Part shown: positions 45,257 to 53,646 of the stretch, in pieces | Numbering within the stretch: the stretch's first letter is position 1 | Layout of the letters: each line of letters opens with the position of its first letter | NCBI GenBank assembly: GCA_964604675.1 | Contig: CAZSAT010000014.1 | Location: 1 to 64,000, forward strand | Direction: 5' to 3' | DNA from: CAZSAT01 sp964604675 | Lineage (GTDB): Bacteria > Myxococcota_A > UBA796 > CAJQPC01 | Length of the DNA: 64,000 bases | Notes under the pieces: generated by a model | The model's database searches: none | Told to the model about the DNA's origin: nothing | The model's input: only the letters and a program-made list of their open reading frames with translations | Made by a program: the position numbers and the translations under genes

Positions 45257-45789
45257 CGGTACACCCCGTCCAGCAGATCGAGCACCACCCCCGGGACGAG
45301 GTGCGCGACGCTCTCCCCCGCTCTCAGGGCGCGCCGCACCTCGGTCGACGACACCGGCGGAAACGAGGGCGCGCCGGGCACCTCTTCGTAGCCCACACGT
45401 CCGACCACCACGGGAACAAAGCGCTCCTCGATGAGATCCCAGCGGTGCCACGCGTCGGTCTGCTCGAGCACGTCGGATCCGATGACGAGGCGGAAGCTGT
45501 GCTCCGGGTGCGCCCGCGCGAGTGCCTCGAGGGTGTGGATGGTGTAGCTGGGCCGCTCGAGCCGCTCCTCCACCCGGTCCACACGCACGTGGGGACCGAG
45601 GCTTCGAGCCATCGCCTCGCACAGCGCGACCCGGGTGTCGAAGGGCGCGAGGTCCTTCTCGAAGGCGTGTTGGTAGGTGGGCACCAGCCAGACCTCGTCC
45701 ACGCGACGGGTCCAACCGAGCCAGGCCGCGACCATCGCGTGCCCCACATGGGGCGGGTCGAAGCTCCCACCGTAGACAGCGACGCGCAT
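45253..45789 (-). CDS. nadD: nicotinate-nucleotide adenylyltransferase
   Basis: The 178-residue enzyme joins ATP and nicotinate mononucleotide to make deamido-NAD. The nucleotidyltransferase signature G-G-S-F-D-P-P-H-V-G-H is at residues 8-18, and S-S-T-E-V-R near the C-terminus is the second ATP motif. GGAGG lies 4 nt before ATG 45789. It is divergent from murI. Confidence 0.95.
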   Translation of the reverse strand: MRVAVYGGSFDPPHVGHAMVAAWLGWTRRVDEVWLVPTYQHAFEKDLAPFDTRVALCEAMARSLGPHVRVDRVEERLERPSYTIHTLEALARAHPEHSFRLVIGSDVLEQTDAWHRWDLIEERFVPVVVGRVGYEEVPGAPSFPPVSSTEVRRALRAGESVAHLVPGVVLDLLDGVYR

Positions 45790-45850
45790 GGGCCTCCGGG
45801 AGACGCCCTAACCGGTGCGGGATACCCTCTGGCGTCGAGGTAGGAGCCCT

Positions 45851-46678
45851 TTGCACGACCTGCGCCCCATCGGTGTGTTCGACTCGGGCGTGGGCGGCCT
45901 CACCGTGCTGGCCGCGCTCCGCCGCGCGCTCCCGGCGGAAGACCTGCTCTACCTCGGGGACACGGCGCGCGTACCGTACGGCACCCGCTCGGCCACCACG
46001 GTGGAGCGCTACGCCCTGAGGGTCGCGTCCCACCTCTACGAAGACGGCATCAAGGCGCTCGTGGTGGCCTGCAACACCGCCACCACCCACGCTCTGCCCG
46101 CCCTCACGGCCGCTGGGCGTCGCGCCGGTGTCCCCGTGCTGGGGGTCATCGAGCCAGGCGTCGCGGAAGCGCTGAGGCGCACCCGTTCCGGTCGTGTGGC
46201 CGTGCTGGGCACTGAAGGAACCATCCGCGGCGGCCGCTACCAGGCGCTGCTGGCACCCCACGTGCGCGAGGTCCAAGCGCGCGCTTGCGGACTCTTCGTG
46301 GGCCTCGCGGAAGAAGGCTGGACCGACGGCGAGGTCGCGCGGCTCGTCGCCGAGCGGTACCTCGCGCCCCTCCGCGATGGGCCCGACACGGTCATCCTCG
46401 GCTGCACCCACTACCCGCTCTTGCGCGGCGTGATCGAAGCGGCGCTTCCGGGAGTCGCCATCGTCGACTCGGCCGAGAGCACCGCCGTCGCCACGCGCGA
46501 ACGCCTGGCCGAAGCGGGCCTGCTGCGCCAGGCCGGAACCGGCCGGAGCCGCTTCCTGGTCACCGACAACGTGGAGCGGTTCCAGCACGCCGGGCGCCGG
46601 TTCCTCGGGGTCGTTCCGAAGCCGGTCGCCCTCGTGGACCTCGACACACCCACTGGCGTGTTCGGGGGTGCCGCCTGA
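45851..46678 (+). CDS. murI: glutamate racemase
   Basis: The 275-residue enzyme makes D-glutamate for peptidoglycan. It has F-D-S-G-V-G-G-L-T-V at the start, the two catalytic Cys motifs V-A-C-N-T-A-T-T and L-G-C-T-H-Y-P-L-L, and P-Y-G-T-R-S. TTG 45851 is chosen because AGGAG lies 4 nt upstream; an in-frame GTG at 45815 would add 12 residues without homology. It leads an operon with ftsEX and envC, tying precursor supply to division. Confidence 0.95.
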   Translation: MHDLRPIGVFDSGVGGLTVLAALRRALPAEDLLYLGDTARVPYGTRSATTVERYALRVASHLYEDGIKALVVACNTATTHALPALTAAGRRAGVPVLGVIEPGVAEALRRTRSGRVAVLGTEGTIRGGRYQALLAPHVREVQARACGLFVGLAEEGWTDGEVARLVAERYLAPLRDGPDTVILGCTHYPLLRGVIEAALPGVAIVDSAESTAVATRERLAEAGLLRQAGTGRSRFLVTDNVERFQHAGRRFLGVVPKPVALVDLDTPTGVFGGAA

Positions 46679-47331
46679 TCCGGCTCTACCACGTGCACAA
46701 GAACTACGGCGAGAACGACGCGCTCATCGACGTCGACCTCCGGGTGGCCAAGGGCGAGTTCGTCTACGTCACCGGTCCCTCGGGCGCCGGGAAGTCCACG
46801 CTGTTGAAGCTGCTCTATGGCGCCGAGCACCCCACTGGCGGGAAGCTGCTGGTCGGCGGCGTCGACGCGTCCAAGCTCAGCCAGCGCCAGCTACCCTTCC
46901 TGCGCCGGAACGTGGGCGTGGTGTTCCAGGACTTCAAGCTCATCCAGCGCAGGACCGTGCTCGACAACGTCGGGCTCTCGCTCGAGGTGCTCGGCATGGC
47001 CCGCTCCGAGATCGACCGCCGGGTGCGCGCGGTGTTGGGCGTGGTCGGTCTGCGTGGCAAGGAGAAGCGCTACCCGACGCAGCTCTCCGGCGGTGAACAG
47101 CAGCGGGTCGCTGTGGCACGGGGAATCGTCAACGACCCCGCCATCCTGTTGGCCGACGAGCCGACCGGCAACCTCGACGGCGCCATGGCGGTGGAGGTCA
47201 TGGAGATCCTGCAGGCCATCAACCTGCGGGGCACCACCGTGATGATCGCCACCCATGACGTCGGGTTGATGGAGCGCTTTCCCGCCCGGCGCGTGCGCTT
47301 CGAGGGCGGAAAGCTCGTGAGGGACCGATGA
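46675..47331 (+). CDS. ftsE: cell division ATP-binding protein FtsE
   Basis: This 218-residue ABC ATPase drives FtsX to control peptidoglycan hydrolases at the septum. Walker A G-P-S-G-A-G-K-S-T, signature L-S-G-G-E-Q-Q-R-V-A and Walker B I-L-L-A-D-E-P-T-G-N-L-D are present. The conserved FtsE N-terminus (M-I-R-L-Y-H-V) aligns only if translation starts at the rare CTG 46675, which overlaps the murI stop in CTGA. The nearest usual codon, GTG 46690, would cut the first beta strand. Confidence 0.96.
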   Translation: MIRLYHVHKNYGENDALIDVDLRVAKGEFVYVTGPSGAGKSTLLKLLYGAEHPTGGKLLVGGVDASKLSQRQLPFLRRNVGVVFQDFKLIQRRTVLDNVGLSLEVLGMARSEIDRRVRAVLGVVGLRGKEKRYPTQLSGGEQQRVAVARGIVNDPAILLADEPTGNLDGAMAVEVMEILQAINLRGTTVMIATHDVGLMERFPARRVRFEGGKLVRDR

Positions 47332-48230
47332 AGCCGGCGCTCTGGGCGCACCTGGTCCGTCGGGCCGTCCGCTCCCTCTGGGAGAACCTCTACCTGAACG
47401 CCGTCGCCGCCGGCGTGATCGGCGCGGCCGTGACCCTGGTCGGTGTGTTCCTGATGATCATGGTCAACCTCTCAGAGCTGGTCGACGCGTGGGATCGCGA
47501 TGTCCACGTGAGCGCGTACTTCTACACCGACGTGCCCGTCGACCGCCGCTTTGCCGTCAAGGATGACGTGGGCCGCCTCGAGGAGGTGCACAGCGTGCGC
47601 TACATCTCCGAGGTCGAGGCGCGAGCATGGCTGATCGAGCGCTTGCCGGAGATCGACCGGGTGCTCGAGGCGCTCGGGGACGACGTCCTGCCCGCCAGCC
47701 TCGAGATCACGCTCCAGGACGGAGCGACCCGGCCGTCCGACATCGAGAGCTTCGCCAGCCGGATCGCGAGCGAGGACTTCGAGCGGATCGACTACGGCCA
47801 GGAGTGGGTGCAACGCTTCAACAGCTTCCTCTCCCTGCTCCAGCTCCTGGGCGTGGCGATGGGCTTCCTCATCCTCACAGCCGCCGTGTTCCTGGTCGGC
47901 AACACCATGCACCTCGTGACCTACGCGCGGCGGGCCGAGCTCGAGACCATGAAGCTCGTCGGCGCCACGTGGATCTTCATCGCGATCCCGTTCTTCCTGG
48001 AAGGCATCGTGCAGGGGGTGGTCGGCAGCTCAGCCGCGATCGGCGCGCTCTTCGTGTTGCACCGCTTCCTGCTCGTCCGCCTCCAGACGGCGCTCCAGCT
48101 CGCCCTCGGCGGCCAGGTGCTCGACTTCCTGACCCCGGGCTGGCTCGCCGTCCTGGTGCTGTCGGGGGTGGTGCTCGGCGTCTGCGGCAGCCTCATCAGC
48201 GTCCGGCGCTTCTGGCAGGCCGCTCCATGA
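47328..48230 (+). CDS. ftsX: cell division protein FtsX
   Basis: The 300-residue inner-membrane partner of FtsE has a first transmembrane helix near 22-48, a periplasmic domain (about 50-165), and three C-terminal helices. The R-R-A-E-L-E-T-M-K-L-V-G-A motif in the cytoplasmic coupling loop contacts FtsE. The periplasmic domain should bind EnvC, encoded next. Its ATG overlaps the ftsE stop (ATGA). Confidence 0.95.
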   Translation: MKPALWAHLVRRAVRSLWENLYLNAVAAGVIGAAVTLVGVFLMIMVNLSELVDAWDRDVHVSAYFYTDVPVDRRFAVKDDVGRLEEVHSVRYISEVEARAWLIERLPEIDRVLEALGDDVLPASLEITLQDGATRPSDIESFASRIASEDFERIDYGQEWVQRFNSFLSLLQLLGVAMGFLILTAAVFLVGNTMHLVTYARRAELETMKLVGATWIFIAIPFFLEGIVQGVVGSSAAIGALFVLHRFLLVRLQTALQLALGGQVLDFLTPGWLAVLVLSGVVLGVCGSLISVRRFWQAAP

Positions 48231-49306
48231 GGGTCTTGTTCGCGCTCCTTCTGCTCCCGCTCGTGTGGGCGCAGAGCGATCCCAGGCGCGACCTGGCCAA
48301 GGCCAAGCTCGAAGAACGCAGCCTGCTGCGCGAGGTGCAGGAGATCGACACCCGCCTGTTGGGCGTGGAGCGCGAGCTGGACGACCTGCGAGGACGCGCC
48401 GACGAGCTCGAGCGCGAGCGGCGGGTGAACGAAGACGAGCTGGCCGCGGCCGAAGCCGCGCTCGACGAACGCGCCGACGAGCTGCGCCAGTGGCTGCTGG
48501 CGCTTTACCACCTCCAGCGCCGGGGCTTCGCCCGCATCATCTTTTCGGCCGAAGACCCGTCCGACCTTCGTCGCCGCGCGCACTACCTGATGAGCGTGCT
48601 CTCGGAGTCCAGGAGCCGCGCCCAGCGCTACCTCGACCACGTGGAGGTGAAGGAGCTGGCGCTGCAGCGGGTGGAGCAGGACCGGGCCGCCCTGGGCGCC
48701 TTACAAGGCGAGGTGCGTCTCCGCGAGGCCGAGCTGCGCGACGAACGTGCACGAAAGCTGGCGCTCCTCGGGGAGGTGCGCAAGGACCGGGAGCTCGCGC
48801 TCCAGATGCTCTCCGAGCAGGTCCGCGCCGGACGCGACGTCCAGCAGCTCGCAGCCAAGAGCTATGCGATGCCGGCCGACACGGGGTGCAACATGCGCGA
48901 GCAGCGCGGCAAGCTCCCGTGGCCGGTGACCGGGCCGCTGCTCCGCGGCTACGGTCCCTACACCGACGAGGCCAGCGGTCAGCAGGCCAAGAGCGACGGG
49001 ATCAGCATCCGGGCAGCCCGCTACACCCCCTTCCGAGCCATCTGCGGTGGCGTGGTGGATCGGGTCAGCCAGCTTCCGGGCTTCGGGCTGGTGGTGGTGG
49101 TGGCCCACGACGCCGACTGGAAGTCGCTCTATGCGCACGCGTCGAAGGTGCAGGTGGCCGCCGGGCAGTCGGTGTCGGCAGGCGACGCGCTCGGGCTGGT
49201 CGGCGAGACCGGTCTCACCGGATCTGGCGGACCGCGGCTGCACTTCCAGATGTACTACAAGGGTTCCTCCCAGAACCCGCTGTTCTACCTCCGCAAGGGC
49301 GGCTGA
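48227..49306 (+). CDS. envC: EnvC-like murein hydrolase activator with degenerate LytM domain
   Basis: The 359-residue exported protein has a signal peptide (1-15), a long coiled coil (about 17-210, Arg/Glu/Ala rich) and a C-terminal LytM/M23 domain (about 235-355). The zinc ligands are gone: H-x-G-x-D-I is S-D-G-I-S-I, and the H-x-H is R-L-H-F. This is the EnvC plan: FtsEX binds the coiled coil and the dead LytM domain activates an amidase. The window's own amidase (14899-16470) is a different family. ATG overlaps the ftsX stop. Confidence 0.93.
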   Translation: MRVLFALLLLPLVWAQSDPRRDLAKAKLEERSLLREVQEIDTRLLGVERELDDLRGRADELERERRVNEDELAAAEAALDERADELRQWLLALYHLQRRGFARIIFSAEDPSDLRRRAHYLMSVLSESRSRAQRYLDHVEVKELALQRVEQDRAALGALQGEVRLREAELRDERARKLALLGEVRKDRELALQMLSEQVRAGRDVQQLAAKSYAMPADTGCNMREQRGKLPWPVTGPLLRGYGPYTDEASGQQAKSDGISIRAARYTPFRAICGGVVDRVSQLPGFGLVVVVAHDADWKSLYAHASKVQVAAGQSVSAGDALGLVGETGLTGSGGPRLHFQMYYKGSSQNPLFYLRKGG

Positions 49307-50493
49307 TGCGCACTCCTGTCGCCTTCGGCGTGACCTTCGCAGCGTTCGGGTCCGGGCTCTTCCTCGGCACCCAGGTCGCGTTGGCCGCCTACGCGGCGGG
49401 CAGCGATCCCTACAGCGGGCTCGAGACCTTCGCTCGCGCGCTCACGCAGATCCAGGTCAACCACGTCGAGGAGCACGACACGCGCGAGCTGGTGTGGGCG
49501 GCGGTCGACGGCATGGCCGAACACCTCGACGCGCACACGATGTTCTTCGATCCAGACGCCTACCAGCAGCTCCTGGCAGACCATGAGGACCGCTACTTCG
49601 GGGTCGGGATCGAGGCCCTTCCCGTCAAGGGCGGCGGCGCGCTCATCACCGGCGTGATCAGCGACAGCCCCGCCCAGCTCGCCGGCGTGCTCGTCGACGA
49701 CGTGATCGAGCGGGTTGACGGCGAGGCCATTCGCGGCTGGGAGTTCCGCACCGTGGTGGCCTCGATCAAGGGCGAGCGGGGCACCGAAGTGGACCTCGGT
49801 CTGCTGCGTGGCGAGGACCGACTCACCGTGACCGTGGTGCGCGACGAGATCCCCAACCCGAGCGCCCGCGGCGAGCTGGTGGAACCCGGACTGGCCTACA
49901 TCCGTCTCAGCCACTTCCGGCGCGGAGCCTCCGACGAGCTCCGCGAGACCCTCGATGAGCTCGGACGAGACGCGCCGTTGCAGGCTGCCGTGCTCGACAT
50001 GCGTGGCAACCCCGGCGGCCTGCTCGAGGAGGCCGTGGCCATCGTGGACACCTTCGTGGGCGATGCCCTCGTGGTGAGCACGCGCGGCCGAAAGGCCGGC
50101 GCCGACGAGGACCTCCGCGCCACCGACGACAGCGACGACCGCCTGGAGATCCGGTTGCTCGTGCTGGTCGACGGCGACTCGGCCAGCGCGTCGGAGATCG
50201 TCGCGGGTGCGCTGCAGGATCTCGACCGGGCCGAGCTCGTCGGCCAGACGACCTACGGCAAGGGCTCCGTCCAGTCCGTCTACGAGTACGACGACGGCTC
50301 CGCCCTGAAGCTGACGGTGAGCCGCTACGAGCTGCCGGGTGGACGCGTGATCGAGGTGGACGGAGGCTTGCTCCCCGACATCGAGGTGGCACCCGCCGAG
50401 GGAGATCGCATGCGCGTGCACCTCTCGGTCGCCGATCGCGTCGAGCGCGACGCCCAGCTCGCGAAAGCCCTGGAGCTGGCGCGCACCCCATGA
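49306..50493 (+). CDS. ctpA: S41-family C-terminal processing peptidase
   Basis: The 395-residue periplasmic protease has an N-terminal signal or anchor (about 5-30), a PDZ domain (about 95-185) and the S41 catalytic domain with F-R-R-G-A, D-M-R-G-N-P-G-G-L-L, the Ser motif S-A-S-A-S-E-I and the Lys motif T-Y-G-K-G-S-V. CtpA enzymes trim periplasmic proteins including cell-wall hydrolases. ATG shares its A with the envC stop (TGATG), the usual envC-ctpA pairing. Confidence 0.95.
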   Translation: MRTPVAFGVTFAAFGSGLFLGTQVALAAYAAGSDPYSGLETFARALTQIQVNHVEEHDTRELVWAAVDGMAEHLDAHTMFFDPDAYQQLLADHEDRYFGVGIEALPVKGGGALITGVISDSPAQLAGVLVDDVIERVDGEAIRGWEFRTVVASIKGERGTEVDLGLLRGEDRLTVTVVRDEIPNPSARGELVEPGLAYIRLSHFRRGASDELRETLDELGRDAPLQAAVLDMRGNPGGLLEEAVAIVDTFVGDALVVSTRGRKAGADEDLRATDDSDDRLEIRLLVLVDGDSASASEIVAGALQDLDRAELVGQTTYGKGSVQSVYEYDDGSALKLTVSRYELPGGRVIEVDGGLLPDIEVAPAEGDRMRVHLSVADRVERDAQLAKALELARTP

Positions 50494-51533
50494 AGCGCCC
50501 CTTGCTCGCAGTGCTGGCGGTGGCCCTGGTCGCACTGGCAGCCTGGGAGCTGCCCCTGCTCGTGGCCCGCTGGGTTGTCTTGGACGAGGCCCCTCCGGCA
50601 GCCCTGGTGGTCGAAGACGAGCTGGAGCTCGACGGGCTCGTCGACGAGGTGTTGGCGCCGTCGGTGTTGGCCGACGCGTCCCTCATCACCCGAAGCGACG
50701 ACGTCCGGCAGGACGAGCGCGGGTCGTGGATCGCGCACCGCAGCATCTGGAAGCTCCCCGAAGGGGACTCCGCGCCGCAGGTCGCCCGTCGTCTCGAGTC
50801 CGTGCTCGAGGAGGTGGATGACCGGCTGGACGCCTACGTGACCACCGACGACGAGCTGGACGCGGACGTGCGCATCTACGCCGGAAAGCGGCTGGTCGCC
50901 CACCTCTCGCTGGAGCCCACGTTGGGGGCACCTCCAGACATCGAGAGCGACCGGCCGCCTCTGCTCGCGCTGGTGGTCACAGGACTGGGGAGGGAGGGAA
51001 GCGTCGCCGAGACGTTGATGGCCAGTCCCGTGCCGTTCTCGGTGGCCCTGGAGCCCTTCGCGCCCTTCACGCTCCGCCTGTCGCGCACCGCCGTGCTCCA
51101 CCACAAGGAGGTGCTGATCGACCTCCACCCCGATCACGAGCTGGTCGCAGCCCTGGAGGCGGTGCCCTATGCCTCCGGCGTGTTGGTGACCATGCCACCC
51201 GACGCCCTCCCGGCGGACACCCTCGTCGCACGGGATCTCTACGTGCTCGACGGGACAGACGAGGTCGAAGCCGCGGCCCTGCGAACCGCCCGAAACGCGG
51301 GCGTCGCAGTGCTCTCGGCCGATGTGCTCCTGGACGGTGATCCGGGACCCAGCCTCCAACGTGCCCGCCACCTGGCCGCCCTGCACGGCGAGGTGGTGGT
51401 GGTGGTGGACGTCGACGACGAGGCCCGCTCCGAGGTGTTTCGCTGGCTGGCCGAGGTGCGCGACGACCTGAGGCTCGCCTTCGTGACCGAGGTGCTCGAC
51501 GTGGAGCGCCTGGGGCTGGACGCCCCGGAGTAG
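50490..51533 (+). CDS. divergent polysaccharide deacetylase family protein
   Basis: This 347-residue protein has an N-terminal membrane anchor (about 5-27), a poorly conserved middle, and a C-terminal NodB-like barrel: L-L-A-L-V-V-T-G-L-G, P-F-A-P-F-T-L and V-L-I-D-L-H-P-D. In the family the first motif is normally I-D-D-L-G; here both Asp residues are replaced, so metal-dependent deacetylation is doubtful. It follows ctpA by an ATGA overlap, a conserved neighbourhood in proteobacteria. It may bind rather than cut peptidoglycan or glycans. Confidence 0.82.
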   Translation: MKRPLLAVLAVALVALAAWELPLLVARWVVLDEAPPAALVVEDELELDGLVDEVLAPSVLADASLITRSDDVRQDERGSWIAHRSIWKLPEGDSAPQVARRLESVLEEVDDRLDAYVTTDDELDADVRIYAGKRLVAHLSLEPTLGAPPDIESDRPPLLALVVTGLGREGSVAETLMASPVPFSVALEPFAPFTLRLSRTAVLHHKEVLIDLHPDHELVAALEAVPYASGVLVTMPPDALPADTLVARDLYVLDGTDEVEAAALRTARNAGVAVLSADVLLDGDPGPSLQRARHLAALHGEVVVVVDVDDEARSEVFRWLAEVRDDLRLAFVTEVLDVERLGLDAPE

Positions 51534-51535
51534 CG

Positions 51536-52870
51536 TCAGCTCACGAGCTCGGCCGCCAGATCGTAGGCGGTGGCCTGGGTGATGCGGCAGGTGAGCAGGT
51601 CGCCGGCGCGCACCCCCGGCGGCGGTGACGACAGGAAGACCTTGCCGTCGACATCGGGCGCCTGGCTCTGCAGCCGCCCCTCCAGCAGGAGATCGTGTTC
51701 GCTCGACACGCCGTCGACCATGACGGGCAGCTCGTGCCCGACCAGAGCGTTGTGCTGCTCGAGGCTGATGCCGCGCTGGATGGCCATCAGACGATCGCGA
51801 CGCTGGACCCTGAGCTCTTCGGGAACCTGGTCCGGCAGCTCCGCGGCCGGCGTGCCGTCCTCCTGGTAGTACGGAAAGACGCCCACGCGCGTGAAGCGCT
51901 GGTCGTGCACGAACGACGCCAGCTCGTCGAAGTCCGACTCGGTCTCACCGGGGAAGCCCACGATGAACGTGGAGCGGATGGCCACGTCGGGCACCGCCGC
52001 GCGGACGCGATCGAGGATGCGTTCCTGACCCGCCCGGGTGACGCCGCGCTTCATCGCCCGGAGCATGGCGCCCGAAGCGTGCTGGAGCGGCATGTCGAGG
52101 TACGGCACCACCTTGGGCTCGTCGGCCAACACCGCCAACAGGCTGTCCGGCATGCCGATGGGGTAGGCGTAGTGCAGTCGGATCCAGGAGAGCCCGTCGA
52201 CCTTGGCGAGCGCCGAGAGCAGCTCGTCGAGGGCGGGCTTGCCATAGAGGTCGCGCCCGTAGGCGGTGGAGTCCTGGCTGATGATGTTCAGCTCACGCAC
52301 GCCTTCGCTCGCGAGCCTGACGGCCTCCGCCACGAGCGATTCCACCGTTCGGGAGCGCAGCTTGCCACGGAGCTGCGGAATGATGCAGAAGGTGCAGCGG
52401 TGGTTGCAGCCTTCCGAGATCTTCAGGTAGGCGCTGTGACGCGCCCAGGAGTTCACGCGCGGCGACAGCTCATCGTGCAGGTACAGCGGCACGTCCACGT
52501 GGGACTTCGGTCCACTTCCGTCGCGTGCCTCGAGCACCTGCCGGATGCGGTGGTATTCGCCCGTGCCCAGGAAGTGGTCGACCTCGGGCAACTCGTCCTC
52601 CAACGCGTTGCCGTAGCGCTGGACCATGCACCCTGTGACCACCAGCTTCTGACAGCGGCCTTCCGACTTGAGCCGAGCCATCGAGAGCACGGTCTCGATG
52701 GATTCCTCGGTGGCCGGCTGGATGAACGAGCAGGTGTTGACGACGATGACGTCGGCCAGTGCGGGCTCCTCCGTCAGCTCGTAGGCGCCATCCTGGAGCG
52801 TTCCGACCATCACCTCAGAGTCCACGCGGTTCTTCGGACAGCCCAGGGAGACGAGGTGGACGCGCTGCAT
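51536..52870 (-). CDS. rimO: ribosomal protein S12 methylthiotransferase
   Basis: The 444-residue radical-SAM enzyme adds a methylthio group to Asp of S12. It has the UPF0004 domain with three Cys (L-G-C-P-K-N, N-T-C-S-F, T-G-C-M-V), the radical-SAM motif C-N-H-R-C-T-F-C and a C-terminal TRAM domain. The start Q-R-V-H-L-V-S-L-G-C-P-K-N-R-V-D is diagnostic of RimO over MiaB. It follows lolA by 9 nt. Confidence 0.97.
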   Translation of the reverse strand: MQRVHLVSLGCPKNRVDSEVMVGTLQDGAYELTEEPALADVIVVNTCSFIQPATEESIETVLSMARLKSEGRCQKLVVTGCMVQRYGNALEDELPEVDHFLGTGEYHRIRQVLEARDGSGPKSHVDVPLYLHDELSPRVNSWARHSAYLKISEGCNHRCTFCIIPQLRGKLRSRTVESLVAEAVRLASEGVRELNIISQDSTAYGRDLYGKPALDELLSALAKVDGLSWIRLHYAYPIGMPDSLLAVLADEPKVVPYLDMPLQHASGAMLRAMKRGVTRAGQERILDRVRAAVPDVAIRSTFIVGFPGETESDFDELASFVHDQRFTRVGVFPYYQEDGTPAAELPDQVPEELRVQRRDRLMAIQRGISLEQHNALVGHELPVMVDGVSSEHDLLLEGRLQSQAPDVDGKVFLSSPPPGVRAGDLLTCRITQATAYDLAAELVS

Positions 52871-52879
52871 GGCCTGGCG

Positions 52880-53548
52880 CTACGCGCCCTCGTCGGGCTT
52901 GATGACCTCGACGCCGGGGGGGGGGTCGAAGGTGAAGGTCGCGTCCTCGGCGCCCGGGTTCAGCTTCACGCTCGAGAAGGTGATCTCGGTCTCGTTGTCG
53001 AAGCCATCCACGATGACCACCTGCTCCACCACGTAGTTCTTCCGCTGCACCGTGAGCCGGAGGGTCTTGAAGCTCACACCTTCGGACTTCGGAGTGAGCT
53101 CGAAGCCCACGGTCTTGTTGGAGCGCTTGGTGTCCACCTCGGCCACGTTGAAGTGCGTGTCGATCTGGTTCAGGTCCGTGAGCAGACCCTCCATGCCGGT
53201 GCCGGCGCCCGAGAGGTCGTCGTACACGATGACCTGCTTGTCGGCCGGCGAGTAGATCGACATCCGCTCGCCGTCGGTCAGGAAGAGCTTCGCGTCGGTC
53301 CCCGAGAACTCCCAGCGCATCTTGCGCGGCTTCTTCAGGATGACGCTGCCCTTCTGCTTGCTCTCGCTGCCCATGGCCGTGGACCGCGTGACCTGGACGA
53401 AGTCGGCCGAGAGGGTGTCGACGCCTTCGTAGGTGCCCTCGACCGCCGCCACCCACTGCTCGACGGTCTGCGGCTCGCCTTCGGCGGCAGCGCTTGGTGG
53501 GAGCACCGCGATCCCGAGGGTCAGGAGTGCTAGGCCGAGACGACGCAT
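52880..53548 (-). CDS. lolA: outer-membrane lipoprotein carrier protein
   Basis: The 222-residue periplasmic chaperone ferries lipoproteins from the LolCDE complex to the outer membrane. It has a signal peptide (about 1-22), V-D-T-L-S-A-D-F-V-Q-V, K-K-P-R-K-M-R-W-E-F and an unclosed beta-barrel pattern. GGAGG lies 4 nt before ATG 53548. It follows ftsK by about 100 nt, a common arrangement. The many lipoproteins in this window would be its clients. Confidence 0.94.
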   Translation of the reverse strand: MRRLGLALLTLGIAVLPPSAAAEGEPQTVEQWVAAVEGTYEGVDTLSADFVQVTRSTAMGSESKQKGSVILKKPRKMRWEFSGTDAKLFLTDGERMSIYSPADKQVIVYDDLSGAGTGMEGLLTDLNQIDTHFNVAEVDTKRSNKTVGFELTPKSEGVSFKTLRLTVQRKNYVVEQVVIVDGFDNETEITFSSVKLNPGAEDATFTFDPPPGVEVIKPDEGA

Positions 53549-53646
53549 CGGTCCTCCAAGGAGTCGAGCCTGTTGAATTAGCCTCGCGCCGAACAACGCG
53601 CCAGACGCAGGGCCATTCGGCCCAGCGACGTCTCGTGACACCGGTG

